Shown: positions 11,435 to 22,218 of the stretch, in pieces
How the letters are laid out: each line of letters begins with the position of its first letter
Numbering within the stretch: position 1 is the first letter of the stretch
DNA from: Bryoerythrophyllum caledonicum
Lineage: Eukaryota > Streptophyta > Bryopsida > Pottiales > Pottiaceae
Length of the DNA stretch: 64,000 bases
Direction: 5' to 3'
Assembly (NCBI GenBank): GCA_963971425.1
Contig: OZ020519.1
Coordinates: forward strand, 12,292,028-12,356,027
Notes under the pieces: generated by a model
What the model was told of the DNA's origin: nothing
Databases searched by the model: none
Seen by the model: the letters and a program-made list of their open reading frames with translations, nothing else
Program-made: the position numbers and the translations under genes

Positions 11435-12270
11435 TAAGACATGCTACATTTACTCTCTGGAATCTGGGAAGGGTATAGAAAGGAGCGGTATTGGGTCTCC
11501 CGTCGGTTTTGGGTTACCGAGCAACTCCACCGTTGGAATTCAAACAGTGGCAGCGACTTGGCCAACTCATTTGAAACGAGGACAGGGACACTCTTTACCC
11601 GCTTCCCGCTCAGTCAGAATCTACGAACCAAGCTGATCCCAACCCCAAAATGTCCCTCCCTTGTAGACATCAACGGTTTCAGGTTACCTTCCCCACCCGT
11701 TGGAAAAGCCACCATGATTTCTGGGAAGGAAGACCTAGAGAGACTGCGCCACAGCTCGAGGTCGACATCGCTGGGGTTTCGATCGCACCTTCATTGTCGG
11801 CCATACCAGCTCCGAGGTGGTGGCGGAATCGGAGCGCACAATCCCCCCGGTGAACATGTAAGTTTTCGCGCTATCTAGCGCTTCAAAATCTTCCTGAAAT
11901 CCGTCTGAGAGCGAGATGGAGAGGAGAGAAGAGAAAGGGAGTGAGATTGCTCTGGTGATTTTTGATTATTGGCTGTTTTTTAATCACGCGAGCGTCTTCC
12001 TTGGTTAGGTTTTGGTTTAGTGGTACGCTAGAGGTTTCGGTTTAGGCTGTTTTTGCGTTTGATGAAGGTGTAGGTTTATTACATTTTTTATTTCTGATTT
12101 TTTATTTTTTATTTGTTTTCTTTTTCAGGCTGAGAGCTTGTGAATGGTTTGCGCGGGTGTTTTGTGGAATGGCATCGGATCTTGGATTTGAGACGCCGTG
12201 ATTTAGAGAGTACTGGTTTGGAGCTAGCAGTGTTGTGCGCAGGGCGTGAGCGTTTTTTTTTCTTCTTACG
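11435..12270 (+). promoter_or_regulatory. upstream region and spliced 5' leader of the coiled-coil gene
   Basis: GC content rises near 11460, as expected for a promoter and leader. A strong donor (CAT|GTAAGTTT, intron from 11858) and acceptor (TTTTCTTTTTCAG, ending 12128) suggest a 5'-UTR intron of 271 bp. A 15-codon upstream ORF occupies 12144-12191 (ATG GTT TGC ... ATT TGA), 79 bases before the main ATG, and may damp translation. An open frame at 11441-11878 has no family resemblance and is not called. Confidence 0.45.
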
Positions 12271-15200
12271 ATGGCGTCGGAGAGCGTTGACAGTTCCTCG
12301 GGGAAAGAGGAGCGTGAGATTGATCACTTGAGAGTGCAAGTGGAGAATCTGAAAAAGAACTTGCAGAATGTGGAGAACAAGCTTAGTGAAGAGAGTGCCA
12401 TGAGGCTTAAGGTAGAGAGTGCTCTGGATGAGTTTAAGGGGAGGGACAAGAGGCTGTTGGAGTTAGAGCACGACGCCAAGGCTTTGCAGGAGGAAGTGAA
12501 GTGGAGGAACGAGCGGTTCGAATCCCTTCAAGAAGCGCACAACAGGATGAGGGACCAGTTTCATGAAGGTCAGAGTGCGTGGGCATCAGAGAAGGTAGCC
12601 ATGCTTAGAAACATCGAGATGTTGACTGAGAACGCGGAAGAGTTCGAGAGGCTGCAGGCGGTTGTGAACGATGTTCGTGAGTGCAATACCAGAGCAGAGC
12701 ACAGGATTTTGATTCTCGAGGACAGGCTTCGCGGTGCTCAGAAAGAGCTTGAAGCGAAAAACCACCTTAGCCAGAACCTCTTGTCTGTTGAGGAGCACGA
12801 CGAGGTGGTCAGTGCGATGCGATCGGAGTGTGAGTTTCTGCAACGGCAATTGAGCACCTGTGATGCAGAGAGGTATGAGTTGGAAAAGGAGCGTGATAAG
12901 CTTCTGGCAGAATCGAAGGAAAAGAAGCCCCGAAGAGAGGATTCGTTTGGTAATACGGAGGTGGAAGGACGGAAGGATCGCTCATCTTTGCCAGTTGGTC
13001 AGCGTGCAAACACTAGACGGCAGCTGGAGGACTTTGCGAAACAACTGAAGTCGTTGAATGCAGAGTTGCAGAAATGGAAAGACATCGCAGCGGAGTCCAG
13101 CGAGGGGTCGTCGAAGTTGCAATCCTCACTTGAGAGTATGCAGAAAGAGAATAGAGAACTGAGACAACAGCTGAGTGAGTGGGTGAATAAAGCATCAGAG
13201 CACAGTGCTACTAGTCAGAATGACGAGAATAGCCTGCGGATAGAAGAGCTTGAGTACCTGCGGACAGAGGTTGAGAAGTGGAGAAGTGTTGCAGGAGCAA
13301 CAGATGGAGTGAAAGCACGCGACAGCCATGGCATGTCCGAGGATGAAATGGAGGTGATAAGCAGGAATCCGACTGGAGAACTGCTGGAGACATCTTTGCA
13401 AGCCGAGGTGGAAGATTGGAAGAGGCGCGGTGAATGTGCGACGAAGCAGCAGGAGGATATGAGACTATATTACGAGACGGCGGTGAAGGAGTTGCACGAG
13501 GAGTTGGAGAAGAAACTGAATGAGTTCCACGTCAAGAGCAGAGATGCTGCATATTATGTTGCTGAGGAGCGTCAGAGAAATGCACTAGAGCTGGCGGAGC
13601 TTCAGACAGAGCTTCAGAGCTGGAAGTCAAGAGCAGCAGATACTGCAGTGGAGTGCTCGTCGCTTCGTGAGGCACATAATAATGTCATCAAAGAGCTTCA
13701 GTTATGCAAAGAGAACGCTGAAACCGCTGCAGCTAAGGGTAGGTCTGTGAGAGCGAATCTGGAGAAGGCGGTGCAAGATTTGGAGAACGAAGTACGTGTT
13801 TGGAAACAGAAGGCTGAAGAAGCGCTGGAAGGTGCCGTGAAAACGCAAGAGTACGATGGTATGATCAAAGCTTTGGATCAAGAACGCGCATCTGCGGGAC
13901 TTCAGTTGGAAAAGGTTCGCTTGGAAATGGAAGTGAAAGCAGTAGCCGCCGCTTCGGACTCGCAAGCCTTGAAGGATGAATTCGATTTTGCAATTGCAGA
14001 GAAGAGTGCGGAAATACAACAACTCGGCAGCATCATCACCGGACTCAAATCAGAGCTTTCAGAGCTTAAAGGGAAAGCTGATGATGACCACTCTTCGCAG
14101 CTTTTTCAGCTTCAAAGCTTGTTGACAGAGACACAGTCAGAGCTTCAAGAATGGCAAGAAAAAGCTACGATTTCTTTTCAAGTGGAAGAGGACCTACGTC
14201 ATGTTATTGGAGAAATTAGGTCGCAGACAGAGAAACTCAATGACCTCATAAGAGCTCTCAAGGATGAGCTCCTCGAGTGGCAGAGCAAAGCGGAGCACCT
14301 TGAGACGTCGCAGGTATCTCTCAAGGATGAGCTCGGTCGGGCAAACGAACTGACTAGTGCTTTGACAAGCGAGCTAAATACCCAGAAGCAGAATGTATCG
14401 TCTTTGCAGAAGCTGAATCGTCAATTGGAGGCTGATCTTGAACTAGTACGAGAAGAGGCTCTTGCCAGAAAAGAGTGGATGACTCAGATTCTTACACAGC
14501 TTGAAGGTACGGTCAGTATGAGCCAGAGGGATCTACAGCATAAGCTGCATTTTGCTCAACATCGGCTCTTGAGAAACGAGAGTTTGAATTCCAGGGTTGG
14601 AGAGGAAGCTGCCGCAAAGGTGTGTATCCGATGAATACTCATTCTTTAAGTTGGGAACTGGGTATTGCACTAGAGGCACTGGCGAGATTGTGCAGCATTT
14701 TTTGAATATAGCATGCACGTAAGTTCGAGAGTGGGAATCAATTTGAGGATCTACAGCAGTGTGCAAATCATTGCTTGCAGGCATTTCCTGTTGGGTCATC
14801 GGATAGTTCCCAGGACGTCGTGAACCAGCCACATATTGAAGATTCTTCAATATTTTCTGATTGGAACATGTACTTGTTATAAGTCTCGAAGTGGCATTAC
14901 TGCTTGCAGACATTTTCTGTTGGATCGGATAGTTCCGACGATGCTGCAAACTGCAATTCAATTCTGAAGACACCCGCTCGTTCCTTGTTGAGCCAACAAG
15001 GCATCAAGGGCCAATCCCCAGATTTCACATCGGACATCTTCAGAGGATCATCCCCTGCTGTCGACAAGCTGCGGCAAGAGCTCTCTTCACTGAATTCATT
15101 CGTGAGCAAGCTTGAGCATGTCCGGAGTGGCGATGGCGAACAAGCACCCGGCCTCGACGGTGAAGAGAAGATGTAAGTGGCTGAAGAAATCAAATTTTGT

Positions 15201-15653
15201 GCATGTATGTGGGATACAACTTACAAATGCTCCAACACATTATGCTTTTGTGATCTGAACTGCAGCTTGATCACTTTCTGCATCATTTGTCCTGTGTACG
15301 ATCAACATTGCATCTGGTTCCCGATGTTTGTTTGACTTTTCCAATGTAGTGGGCTCAGTTATCTCATGTCTTCAACAGTTATTTACTGGAGTGTGGCGTT
15401 TCTTTGCAGGCGCGACGTGGTTCTTTTGCAAGAGGAGGTCACTAAAGTGACCAAGGAGATGGCTCACTCACAGAGAAACCGATTCGATTCTCTCAACAGA
15501 TCTGGTGGTGCGAGGTTGAAGGTACTTGCAGAAGTGGATGGGAATTCGCTCCCTGCAGCTGCAAATCTTGACAAGCTGCTTCAGCCAGAAGCTCCTTGTC
15601 TTCCAGACAACACCCCGTATCCTCGGTTGCGATGCACGGCCAGTGGTGTGTAG
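12271..15653 (+). CDS. long coiled-coil protein (951 aa)
   Basis: Three exons: 12271-14619, 14910-15172 and 15410-15653. They join in frame (2856 nt), with donors GTGTGT and GTAAGT and acceptors TTGCAG and TTGCAG. Exon 1 encodes about 780 residues of almost continuous heptad-rich coiled coil, starting near residue 18 (EIDHLRVQVENLKKNLQNVE). Trp recurs in a repeated LxxExxxWKxxA-type spacing (QKWKDIA, EKWRSVA, EDWKRRG, QSWKSRA, RVWKQKA, QEWQEKA, LEWQSKA). The C-terminal exons encode a Ser-rich non-helical tail, then a short helix (VVLLQEEVTKVTKEMAHSQ). No transmembrane segment or signal peptide is evident. Structural or tethering roles (cytoskeleton, nuclear envelope, Golgi) are plausible, but I do not recognise a named family. 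Start: first ATG in a good context (ACGATGGCG). Confidence 0.88.
14781..14882 (+). other. candidate alternative terminal exon, duplicate of exon 2
   Basis: It lies inside intron 1 of the coiled-coil gene, directly after ATTGCTTGCAG, the same acceptor context as exon 2 at 14910. It opens with GCATTTCCTGTTGGGTCATC, which mirrors the start of exon 2 (ACATTTTCTGTTGGATC). If spliced to exon 1 it reads AFPVGSSDSSQDVV... for 33 residues and stops at TAA (14880-14882). It appears to be an exon duplication that could yield a shorter isoform of 816 aa lacking the normal tail. Confidence 0.45.
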
Positions 15654-16386
15654 AGTAATGCGAAACTCGTCATCCCCATCTTAGATCATCTCTAACTTGG
15701 TTGGCTTTCTGCTCAGCAGCGTTCCATTCCGGGTTAGCATCCGGGCCGCTCGGGCCAGATCCTGTACATCATCTTGTATGTAGTACTAGAGTGTAGAGAA
15801 CATGGCTGCGCATTCTCTTCGCATCTTCTTCACATAGTTCCTCGTTGTCGACGAATCACATTCCTCAGGTGTCAAGTCTCTACTTCAACAGCTGGAAGAC
15901 TCAGCAGGAAGCCATTTTTTCAAGTTCACGAACCGACGCACATTCAAGACAGTAAACTCTTGTCGAGGTTGGTAACATTTCTCAACAAGTCCTGTGTTGA
16001 AATCCTCCGTGAATTGTATAGCCGTGGTTGATCGTACTCTTTTCACTCACACTAGGCCCTGAGTACAAGATCAAGGCTGAATTTCCAGTTAATTCTACTG
16101 TACTCCCACAATTTATAATTTTCTCGTACAATTCTTTTCTTTCTTCTGCCATTTCTAGTTTGCTTTCCCACAACCCCATTTCATTGGTTAGGATCAGATT
16201 GTGTGTGCTTGAAATAAAGATCATGAGGATTGGTTGTTTGCCTGAAGCGTTGTGGGCGAGAATGATCAGTCATGGATTGCACATTGTAGACCTTCATTGG
16301 AGCCAAAACCAACTACAATCTAGAAAAAAATCCCATGAGAGATATCCTACGAAACCAGCAAAGAACTGGAAAAACAACACTCGGAG
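15654..16386. other. 3' flank of the coiled-coil gene
   Basis: It probably holds the 3' UTR and terminator. No gene or repeat is recognised; short open frames on either strand look fortuitous. Confidence 0.35.
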
Positions 16387-16458
16387 AGGTCCCGGCGAGA
16401 TTTGAACTCGCGTTACTGGATTCAGAGTCCAATGTCCTGACCACTAGACTACGGGACC
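16387..16458 (-). tRNA. tRNA-Gln (CUG anticodon)
   Basis: The reverse complement starts GGTCCCGTAGTCTAGTGG and folds as a full cloverleaf: a 7-bp acceptor stem GGTCCCG/CGGGACC, D-arm TCTAGTGGTCAGGA, anticodon loop CTCTGAA with anticodon CTG, and T-arm with GTTCAAATC. At 72 nt with discriminator T it matches plant tRNA-Gln; there is no intron. A TTTTT run about 11 bases downstream on the minus strand is a suitable Pol III terminator. The internal A and B boxes are intact, so it is probably functional. It is divergent from the SWC6 gene, about 290 bp from that start codon. Confidence 0.95.
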
Positions 16459-16640
16459 GCCGTGTGTCCGAAACCCGTCACCGTCTCCTCTAACCGACAT
16501 AATCTACAGATTTCAGACCTCCCATGTACGCGGAGCAGACATAGCTGTGAATTAGGGTTTGGAGCTACGTCTCTCTCCCCGAACCGGTGTCTCTCCTGCT
16601 GCTTGATGACTGATCTTCGTTGCCATCGCCTCGCGCGGCT

Positions 16641-16735
16641 ATGGCGACGGAGCTGCCGGCACTGTCTGGAGTACCGCACACGTCTTGAGTTCTCGAGGCG
16701 GACGTACGATGCTGGCGGGAGGAAGGGGATTGTGA
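16641..16735 (+). promoter_or_regulatory. two upstream ORFs in the SWC6/SEF leader
   Basis: Upstream ORF 1 at 16641-16688 (ATGGCGACGG..., 15 codons plus stop) and upstream ORF 2 at 16709-16735 (ATGCTGGCG..., 8 codons plus stop) both end before the main ATG at 16745. They sit in the likely 5' UTR, so translation of the main frame may depend on leaky scanning or reinitiation. The transcription start is not known, so either could be untranscribed. Confidence 0.4.
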
Positions 16736-16744
16736 GAGGCAGTC

Positions 16745-17930
16745 ATGGAGGAGCATGGCGAGGGAGGCGCGGCGGCTCGGCGAGCGTCCGGCCGCGTTCG
16801 CAAGGTGGCGCCTAAGGTCGGAGCTGCGCTTCTGGACAGCAACGTGCGCGCACAGGTATTGTTTTGATAGTTTCGCGGACAGAGGATGGTGTTTAGAGTT
16901 TTAGCGCATGCTTTCTTTTTCTTTGAGTTTGTTACAGGCAGCAGCGGCGCGTTTGGAAGCGTTGGAGAGGGACTCTGTCGTGTACGAAGCAATCGAGGTT
17001 GACGATGACGACGAAGCCTCTTTGGACGAGGACGAAAGTACGTCTTCTCTTGTATTATTACCTGAGATATTTTTATGTTTCTTTTCCAAGAAATTTTTGT
17101 CAAGCATTCTGTCATTATTACGGATGACAATTTTGTGGATGCGTTTGTACTCCAGGGCCTGCACAGAGAAAGCCTCCCAAGGGAACTAAACGGAAAACTA
17201 GGCAAGCGAAAGCACTGGAGCAAGTTGCCTCAACAAAGAAGGCTCCAAGAGGCTTCTTAGACTTGTTGCATGAGGTACTAACTCTTCCGTAAGACTTCTC
17301 TGAGCTGAACCAAATCATCGTTGTCTTTTTTTGCATTCACCTTTCTGATTGTCTTGTCCAGAGTGTGTTTTACTACACTGATCTCTGATTCAAGTAGTGC
17401 TCAAATACCGCAATGAAAAGGGAACCCTAATCTAATGACATGTGTTATTGCAACTATGATATGTGCTGTTATATCTCATGTTTTAATTCGTACGCCTCAA
17501 AGCTTTGCAACTTTGGAACAACCGATCTTGCTTGATTTTAACCGAGTTTCTACGATTCTTGGACTATTAGTAAGATAGAAGCATCCTCTACAACTTCAAC
17601 GGTTTCGATCTTGAATACCTCACCTTAAAAATCCGGTTTGTGAGAGAGTTAAGCTGCACATTATAATGTCCTTCATTTTCTGGGATTGGAGATCTAAGTG
17701 ATGGAGAGTTGTTGATAATATTGCAGGCCAATTTGGAGTTATTGCCACCCAATGCACCCTCTTATTTACGTGCAGCAGTTGGCCCGCCAAGTGTGGGTGC
17801 ACGCCGGCATTTCTGCAGTGTTTGTGGCTACCTTGCGCCATACACCTGCCCTCGGTGCGGTGCACGGTTTTGCTGCTCTCGGTGTCAAACATTGCATACT
17901 GACACCCGGTGTCAAAAGTTTTTAGCTTAG
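16745..17930 (+). CDS. SWC6: SWR1 complex subunit 6 / SEF-type HIT zinc-finger protein (ZNHIT1 orthologue)
   Basis: Four exons: 16745-16855, 16938-17037, 17156-17274 and 17727-17930, all GT-AG, joining in frame to 177 aa. This is close to the plant SEF length of about 170. The N-terminus is Arg-rich with RVRKVAPKV. It is followed by ARLEALERD, an acidic patch (EVDDDDEASLDEDE), a basic KGTKRKTRQAKALE stretch, FLDLLHEANLELLPPNAPSYLRAAVGPPS, and a C-terminal HIT zinc finger from about C140 (CSVCGYLAPYTCPRCGARFCCSRCQTLH) ending TRCQKFLA. All order and motifs match SEF/SWC6 and ZNHIT1. In the SWR1 chromatin remodeller this subunit helps exchange H2A for H2A.Z in the nucleus. The first ATG after two short upstream ORFs starts the conserved basic N-terminus. 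Confidence 0.93.
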
Positions 17931-18645
17931 TTCTGGTACATTTATTTTCGATTAGCTGTAAGAAAGTGAATTAGTCGTAGTGATCATTGTAGTTTTCTAC
18001 TCGGGGATTTCACCCTTCTGTTATCACAAGAGTATTTTTAAAATTGTCTTGTCATGGTCACAGAATGGTGTATGTTTCCATTGGCTCCCTTGGTATTTAA
18101 TGTGCTAACCTTTTGAACAGGTGAGTTCAGATTGGTTGAGGAGGAGGAGCAGTTCTTTACAGGTGCATTTCTTTTCGATATAAATGCTGTTGTGTAAGAT
18201 AGTGAATTAGCCGCAGTGACCATTGTAATTTTCTACTCGGGAATCTCACCCTTCTGTAAATTTTATTTGCTAGAACGCCTTGTCATGTTCACATGACGGT
18301 GTGTGTTTTCCATTGGCTCGTTCGGTGTTCTATGTTCCATAGGAGGTGTTCACACTTCAATCAGGTGTAGCATGATGAGATACGAATTTTCGTTGGCGGG
18401 AAGTTCAGGTTGGTGGATTGGGAGGAGCACTTTCTCTAAAGGTGCATTTCTTTACGATATAAATGCTGTTGTCCCAGTAGTTGTTATTCCAAGTGTAATC
18501 GCTAAGGCACCTTGTCATTGTCACAGAATGGTATTCGTTTTCATTGGCTCCTTTGCTGTTTTAAGTTTCAATCAGGTTGGTGGAGTTGGAGGAGCACTTT
18601 TCTACAGGTGCATGAGACAGTGGTATGAGAGTTGAGTTTTGAAAC
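17931..18645 (+). repeat. degenerate tandem triplication between SWC6 and the MFS gene
   Basis: Three diverged units of about 240, 270 and 140 bp (near 17965-18205, 18206-18478 and 18479-18620). They share TTTTCTACTCGGG-ATTTCACCCTTCTG (units 1-2), CTTGTCATxxTCACAxxATGGTxTxxxTTTCCATTGGCTCC, then GGTTGxxGGAGxAGCA and ACAGGTGCATTTCTTT-CGATATAAATGCTGTTG in units 1-2. The third unit lacks the first block. No coding frame is conserved between units. The region lies between the 3' ends of two convergent genes. Confidence 0.6.
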
Positions 18646-21600
18646 TTAGCTACGAGGATGTTCTATGGAATCTTCGATCCTGGGAGGAGCCACTTGCTTG
18701 GGCTGTGTCAATGTAGGTGGTAGATAAAACGACAGCCCATATGTGGTGGCAGACAACAACACAACAAACTCCCACGCCAGAAACTGGTGCGAGAAGAAGC
18801 GCTTACCGGATGCGTACGACCACGCTAGCCCCCCAATCGCCGGCCCAATGGCTCTGAAGAAGCTGCAGAAGCTGTGGCTCAGCCCTGTCACGGCGCCCAT
18901 GTTCTCAGGCGACGCCGAGTTGCTGACCAGGATGAGGACTCCCGTGAAACAGGTGCAAGCGGATACACTCCGGGCTGCCATGCAGGCCAACAGGAGGCCC
19001 CATTGGAGGACCGGGACGCGGCCGAGGAACGAGCTCACCGGGAAACAGAGCCAGATGGGAATGGTCGACAGGATGCCCACCCGGAAGCACTTGAGCGGGC
19101 CGAGGCGCTGGGAAACCCTTGGGTAGTAGATGAGCGTGTAGAGACAGAGGACGACTCCGCCTTCTCCCAGGATCAGGCCGAGTGCGAATGAGGAGAAACC
19201 GAGACCGCCGACTGATTTTGATGCCGCTCCGAACATCGGAAATAACTCATCTGCAAACAGGTACATATCACTTCTTTACATGGAAGATATAGAAGACAGC
19301 CGAGGTATATCTAAAATCGATTAAAACCCCCCTCTTTTTGAATAGTTATAAATCAGTTCTCAGCATCTTAAGTCAGGTCAGAGGAGAGAAAGGCGGCTAA
19401 TGTTCATGGTTGATCTCTTGCAAACTCTTTCTTTGAAGGCTAAAATACTTTGCCTTGAGTTTAGAGACCTCCAAGCTCTTTCATTCTTACATTTGAAAGA
19501 TGAGACAACCAAGCTTTTAATTCGTATTAAGTGTGCGGAAAGAGTAGTAAAAAGAGGGGGTATCTTATTAAAACTTTGGGTGACCTTAGAAAGAACTCTA
19601 ACAAAATCCTGCACCACTTTCGTAATTGTGAGGAAACATGGTGCAATCGGATTAGGAATTCCCGTTTCATTTTGTCTTTTTGTGTTCACCTTGATTGCCT
19701 TGTCCACAGTGTGTGTTAACACCGATCTCTATTTGACAAGTACCCTAATGAAACGGGAGCTCTAAATTATTTGCAACATGGTCAGATGGTTACCAGTGAT
19801 GATGAAGATGAGGCCTGTCATGGAGTAACACAAGGACGCCATCAATACGTTGCGGTCGATCCAGGAGAACCGGGTGCTCTTATTCGCAACAGGGTGCTCA
19901 TCTTCCTTCCTGGTAAGGCTTCCTCCTGCCTCTGAGACCATCAAGTGCTTCGTTGCAGACCGTTCGTCAGCAGCGATGAGAACGATGAGCTTCTGTTTGC
20001 AGCTCTGGCTCGTCAGTTCAACCTCTTTGTGGTCCTCAGCTGGTTGTGACTGTCTCTGTTGTCGATCCTCAGTTTGGCCAAGGTCGGAGATCCTCTTGTA
20101 GGATGTCTGGATGAGGAACCATGGCCTCAAGTTAGTCACGTCACAAATTGAAAGTGGATCTGAAGAGAATGGATATATTGGATTTATTTGTAACGTCACT
20201 CAAAGTTTCAATAAGCTACCCCTCTTTTTACTACTCTTTCCTCACTCTGAATAGTTGGAATTGCTTGGTGGTCTCTAAACTCAACTTGAGGTAGTTTCAG
20301 CCGTCATTTGAGAGTGAACAAAGAGTGTACATGGGGTTCAACCATAAATATTAGCCATCTTTCTCTCCTTTGAACTGTTTAGAGGTGATTTTAAGATGAA
20401 AAAGAGGGGGAACTTCCAGTGACTTAACAAATAGCTAGCTGGATTTTTCACTTACTCTCAGGAACTTTGGGTTGGTTTCTTTGAAGGAAAAAGACGCCGC
20501 CACCCCGGCAATGGAGAAAACAGCAGCGCCTATACACGGAAGCAGGAACGGGTACTCTCTCAGAACCGAAGGGCAGTTCCTCATTTTGTACTGTGTACAT
20601 GGCTGCGCAAGGAGGCCGGAGACAACCGGGCCCATGACGGAGCCGATACCCCACGCCAGGTTCAAGATCCCAAATCCCTTGGCTTGATTTGTTCTGCAGA
20701 AGATGACCATGTGGCTTCCATCAACGTACGAACTCCAACCCTCTGTCGCAAGCACATCGTTACCTGGTTCATCATAGTAGATTCTGAAGAAGTGTGCTCA
20801 CAATCCCTCACTGTAAGTCACTCCCATTGGCACCTTGATTCTTTTCATGGAGACGAAGATCATCAGCAACTAGGTCTATTAATTCTAAATGCTGAGTACT
20901 GATCTCTTTCTTGTCTTGAGAAATCAATTGCGACCTTAGAGTTATACGTAAAATCACCCAAAGTTTCAATAAGATAGCCCCTCTTGTTACTACACTCTCC
21001 TTATTCTAAATAGTGATTAGATGAGGGGTTCCTCTTTGGGTGACTTTACAAATAACTCTAGTACAGGAGTAGTTTGGGGGGTGGTGTATAGTACCCGTCA
21101 CAGAGCTCAGCAAGTGCAGATTTGGTGACTGTGAGAGTGCCATTGAGGAGGCCCCCCAAAAACCGAAGATAACAGGCGCCTTGGTATGTGGTGCAGATGC
21201 CCAGCAGAAGAGCTGAAATTACACTCACGGAACATCCGAAGGCCAACCACGGCTGCAACAAAGCCCAACCGCGTCTTATTTTCACGAATGTCACTAACAT
21301 TGGAGGATTCCATAAATTTAGTGATTCAAGACCTGTAGCGAAGAAGAGGATGCGTTTACCTTCCGGCCGGTCTTATCAGAGATGACGCCCCACATCATGG
21401 AAGTGCAGAACTGTGCCAATGGAAACAGCGAGGCCTGTCCCGACAGAAAACAGGTATAAGAATCCATTTGTATGGCAGGGGGTGTTCACAGCGGAAATGG
21501 AGCCATTTTAACACGAAAGTTTGACGGGTGGGGACCCTCGCGCTTTCACCAAGTGGCTTGTTTATCCAACCCACTCTTGTGACGTCAAAATGGTGAAAGG

Positions 21601-22218
21601 GTGAGGGCCCCACCCTTCACAATTTCATGTTAAAGGGTGGCTCCATTTCTGCCGTGAACACTCCTGAAACATGAAGTCAGGCCAGATGTATGTAGAAAAC
21701 TTTCAAATTGGGTGGGTTGCTTGTCTGTTACCAATAGCCCTGCACGCCAACCTATGGCCCTCCCACCAACACCTGTGACGCCGTACCTCTCCACCATGAA
21801 CACCAGCTGCCATTGAAATTCTTTATAAGCAACTATTCAAACCCATGCAATTATGTAGAGGGGATTAGGATTTAGTTTGAATTAGCTACCAACTTCCTAT
21901 CATCACTTACCATGGGAAAGAGCATCGTCGTTTGGAATCCTTGGCTTGCGTGAATGAGCCTGCAACAATTAATCAAGACACTCCTGAGAAAATCCATAAC
22001 TGGTGTAGTCTGAATTACACACAGAAACTGAATGTGGTTGCTAAAATGAAGTGAAAACACCGAGGAACCTAAACATTCCGGCAAACGAATGAAGTTTTCT
22101 AAACGGAAGGCTACCAAATCAAGAAGAGCTGTCGTTGCGGCAGCGGATTGGGCTCCACGGGTGGTTTCATCGTAACGGACGATGCTTGTGGGCATGAGCT
22201 CGCATGAATATCCTCCAT
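18646..22218 (-). CDS. MFS transporter, ZIF1/ZIFL-like (TetA/DHA1 type)
   Basis: Eight exons on the minus strand: 22218-22115, 21959-21911, 21806-21732, 21434-21360, 21252-21095, 20693-20456, 20106-19794 and 19250-18646. Every junction is GT-AG and phases fit, giving 1617 nt (538 aa). Helix 1 reads RQLFLIWLIHASQGFQTTMLFPM. The MFS motif A is MWGVISDKTGRKP (residues 90-102). Helix 5 holds GFGILNLAWGIGSVMGPVVSGLLAQP, as in the LGPAIGGYLAQP segment of plant ZIF1-like proteins. A hydrophilic central loop of about 70 residues separates the two six-helix halves; the second half ends near SFYLPPTLTQPK. Members are proton-coupled exporters (nicotianamine/zinc, auxin-related) of vacuole or plasma membrane; the substrate here is not inferable. 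The start at 22218 is the best-placed ATG; an upstream in-frame start at 22344 is possible. Three introns contain MITE-like sequences. Confidence 0.85.
20183..20436. mobile_element. intronic MITE, larger copy
   Basis: It lies in the intron between exons 6 and 7 of the MFS gene. The left end TTATTTGTAACGTCACTCAAAG and the right end ...CAGTGACTTAACAAATAG are imperfect inverted copies, related to the 124-bp element at 20937-21060. Between them lie CCCCTCTTTTTACTACTC and AAGAGGGGG blocks that also pair. A related fragment (AACTTTGGGTGACCTTAG) is in the last intron near 19574. Confidence 0.45.
20937..21060. mobile_element. intronic foldback MITE, 124 bp
   Basis: It lies in the intron between exons 5 and 6 of the MFS gene. 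TAGAGTTATACGTAAAATCA at the left pairs with the right end (TGACTTTACAAATAACTCTA), and CACCCAAAG pairs with CTTTGGGTG just inside. The element folds back almost completely. It has no coding capacity. Confidence 0.6.
21480..21664. mobile_element. intronic foldback MITE, 185 bp
   Basis: It lies in the intron between exons 3 and 4 of the MFS gene. GTGTTCACAGCGGAAATGGA at the left is the imperfect reverse complement of the right end (TCCATTTCTGCCGTGAACAC). Pairing continues inward through AGCCA, GGGTGGGGACCCTC and CTTTCACC blocks, so nearly all of it is a long hairpin. The target duplication is unclear. Confidence 0.6.

Noticed and set aside
11441-11878. 145-aa frame upstream of the coiled-coil gene
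   Set aside because: No recognised domain; it overlaps the probable promoter and leader, and crosses a good splice donor.
19378-19765. Overlapping frames of 114-121 aa on both strands
   Set aside because: They fall within the last intron of the MFS gene and overlap MITE-like sequence; no domain resemblance.
18646-22218. SLC18B1-like vesicular transporter as the identity of the MFS gene
   Set aside because: The helix 5 and motif A context (GPVVSGLLAQP, ISDKTGRKP) and second-half layout fit ZIF1-like proteins better, though the exact subfamily needs alignment.
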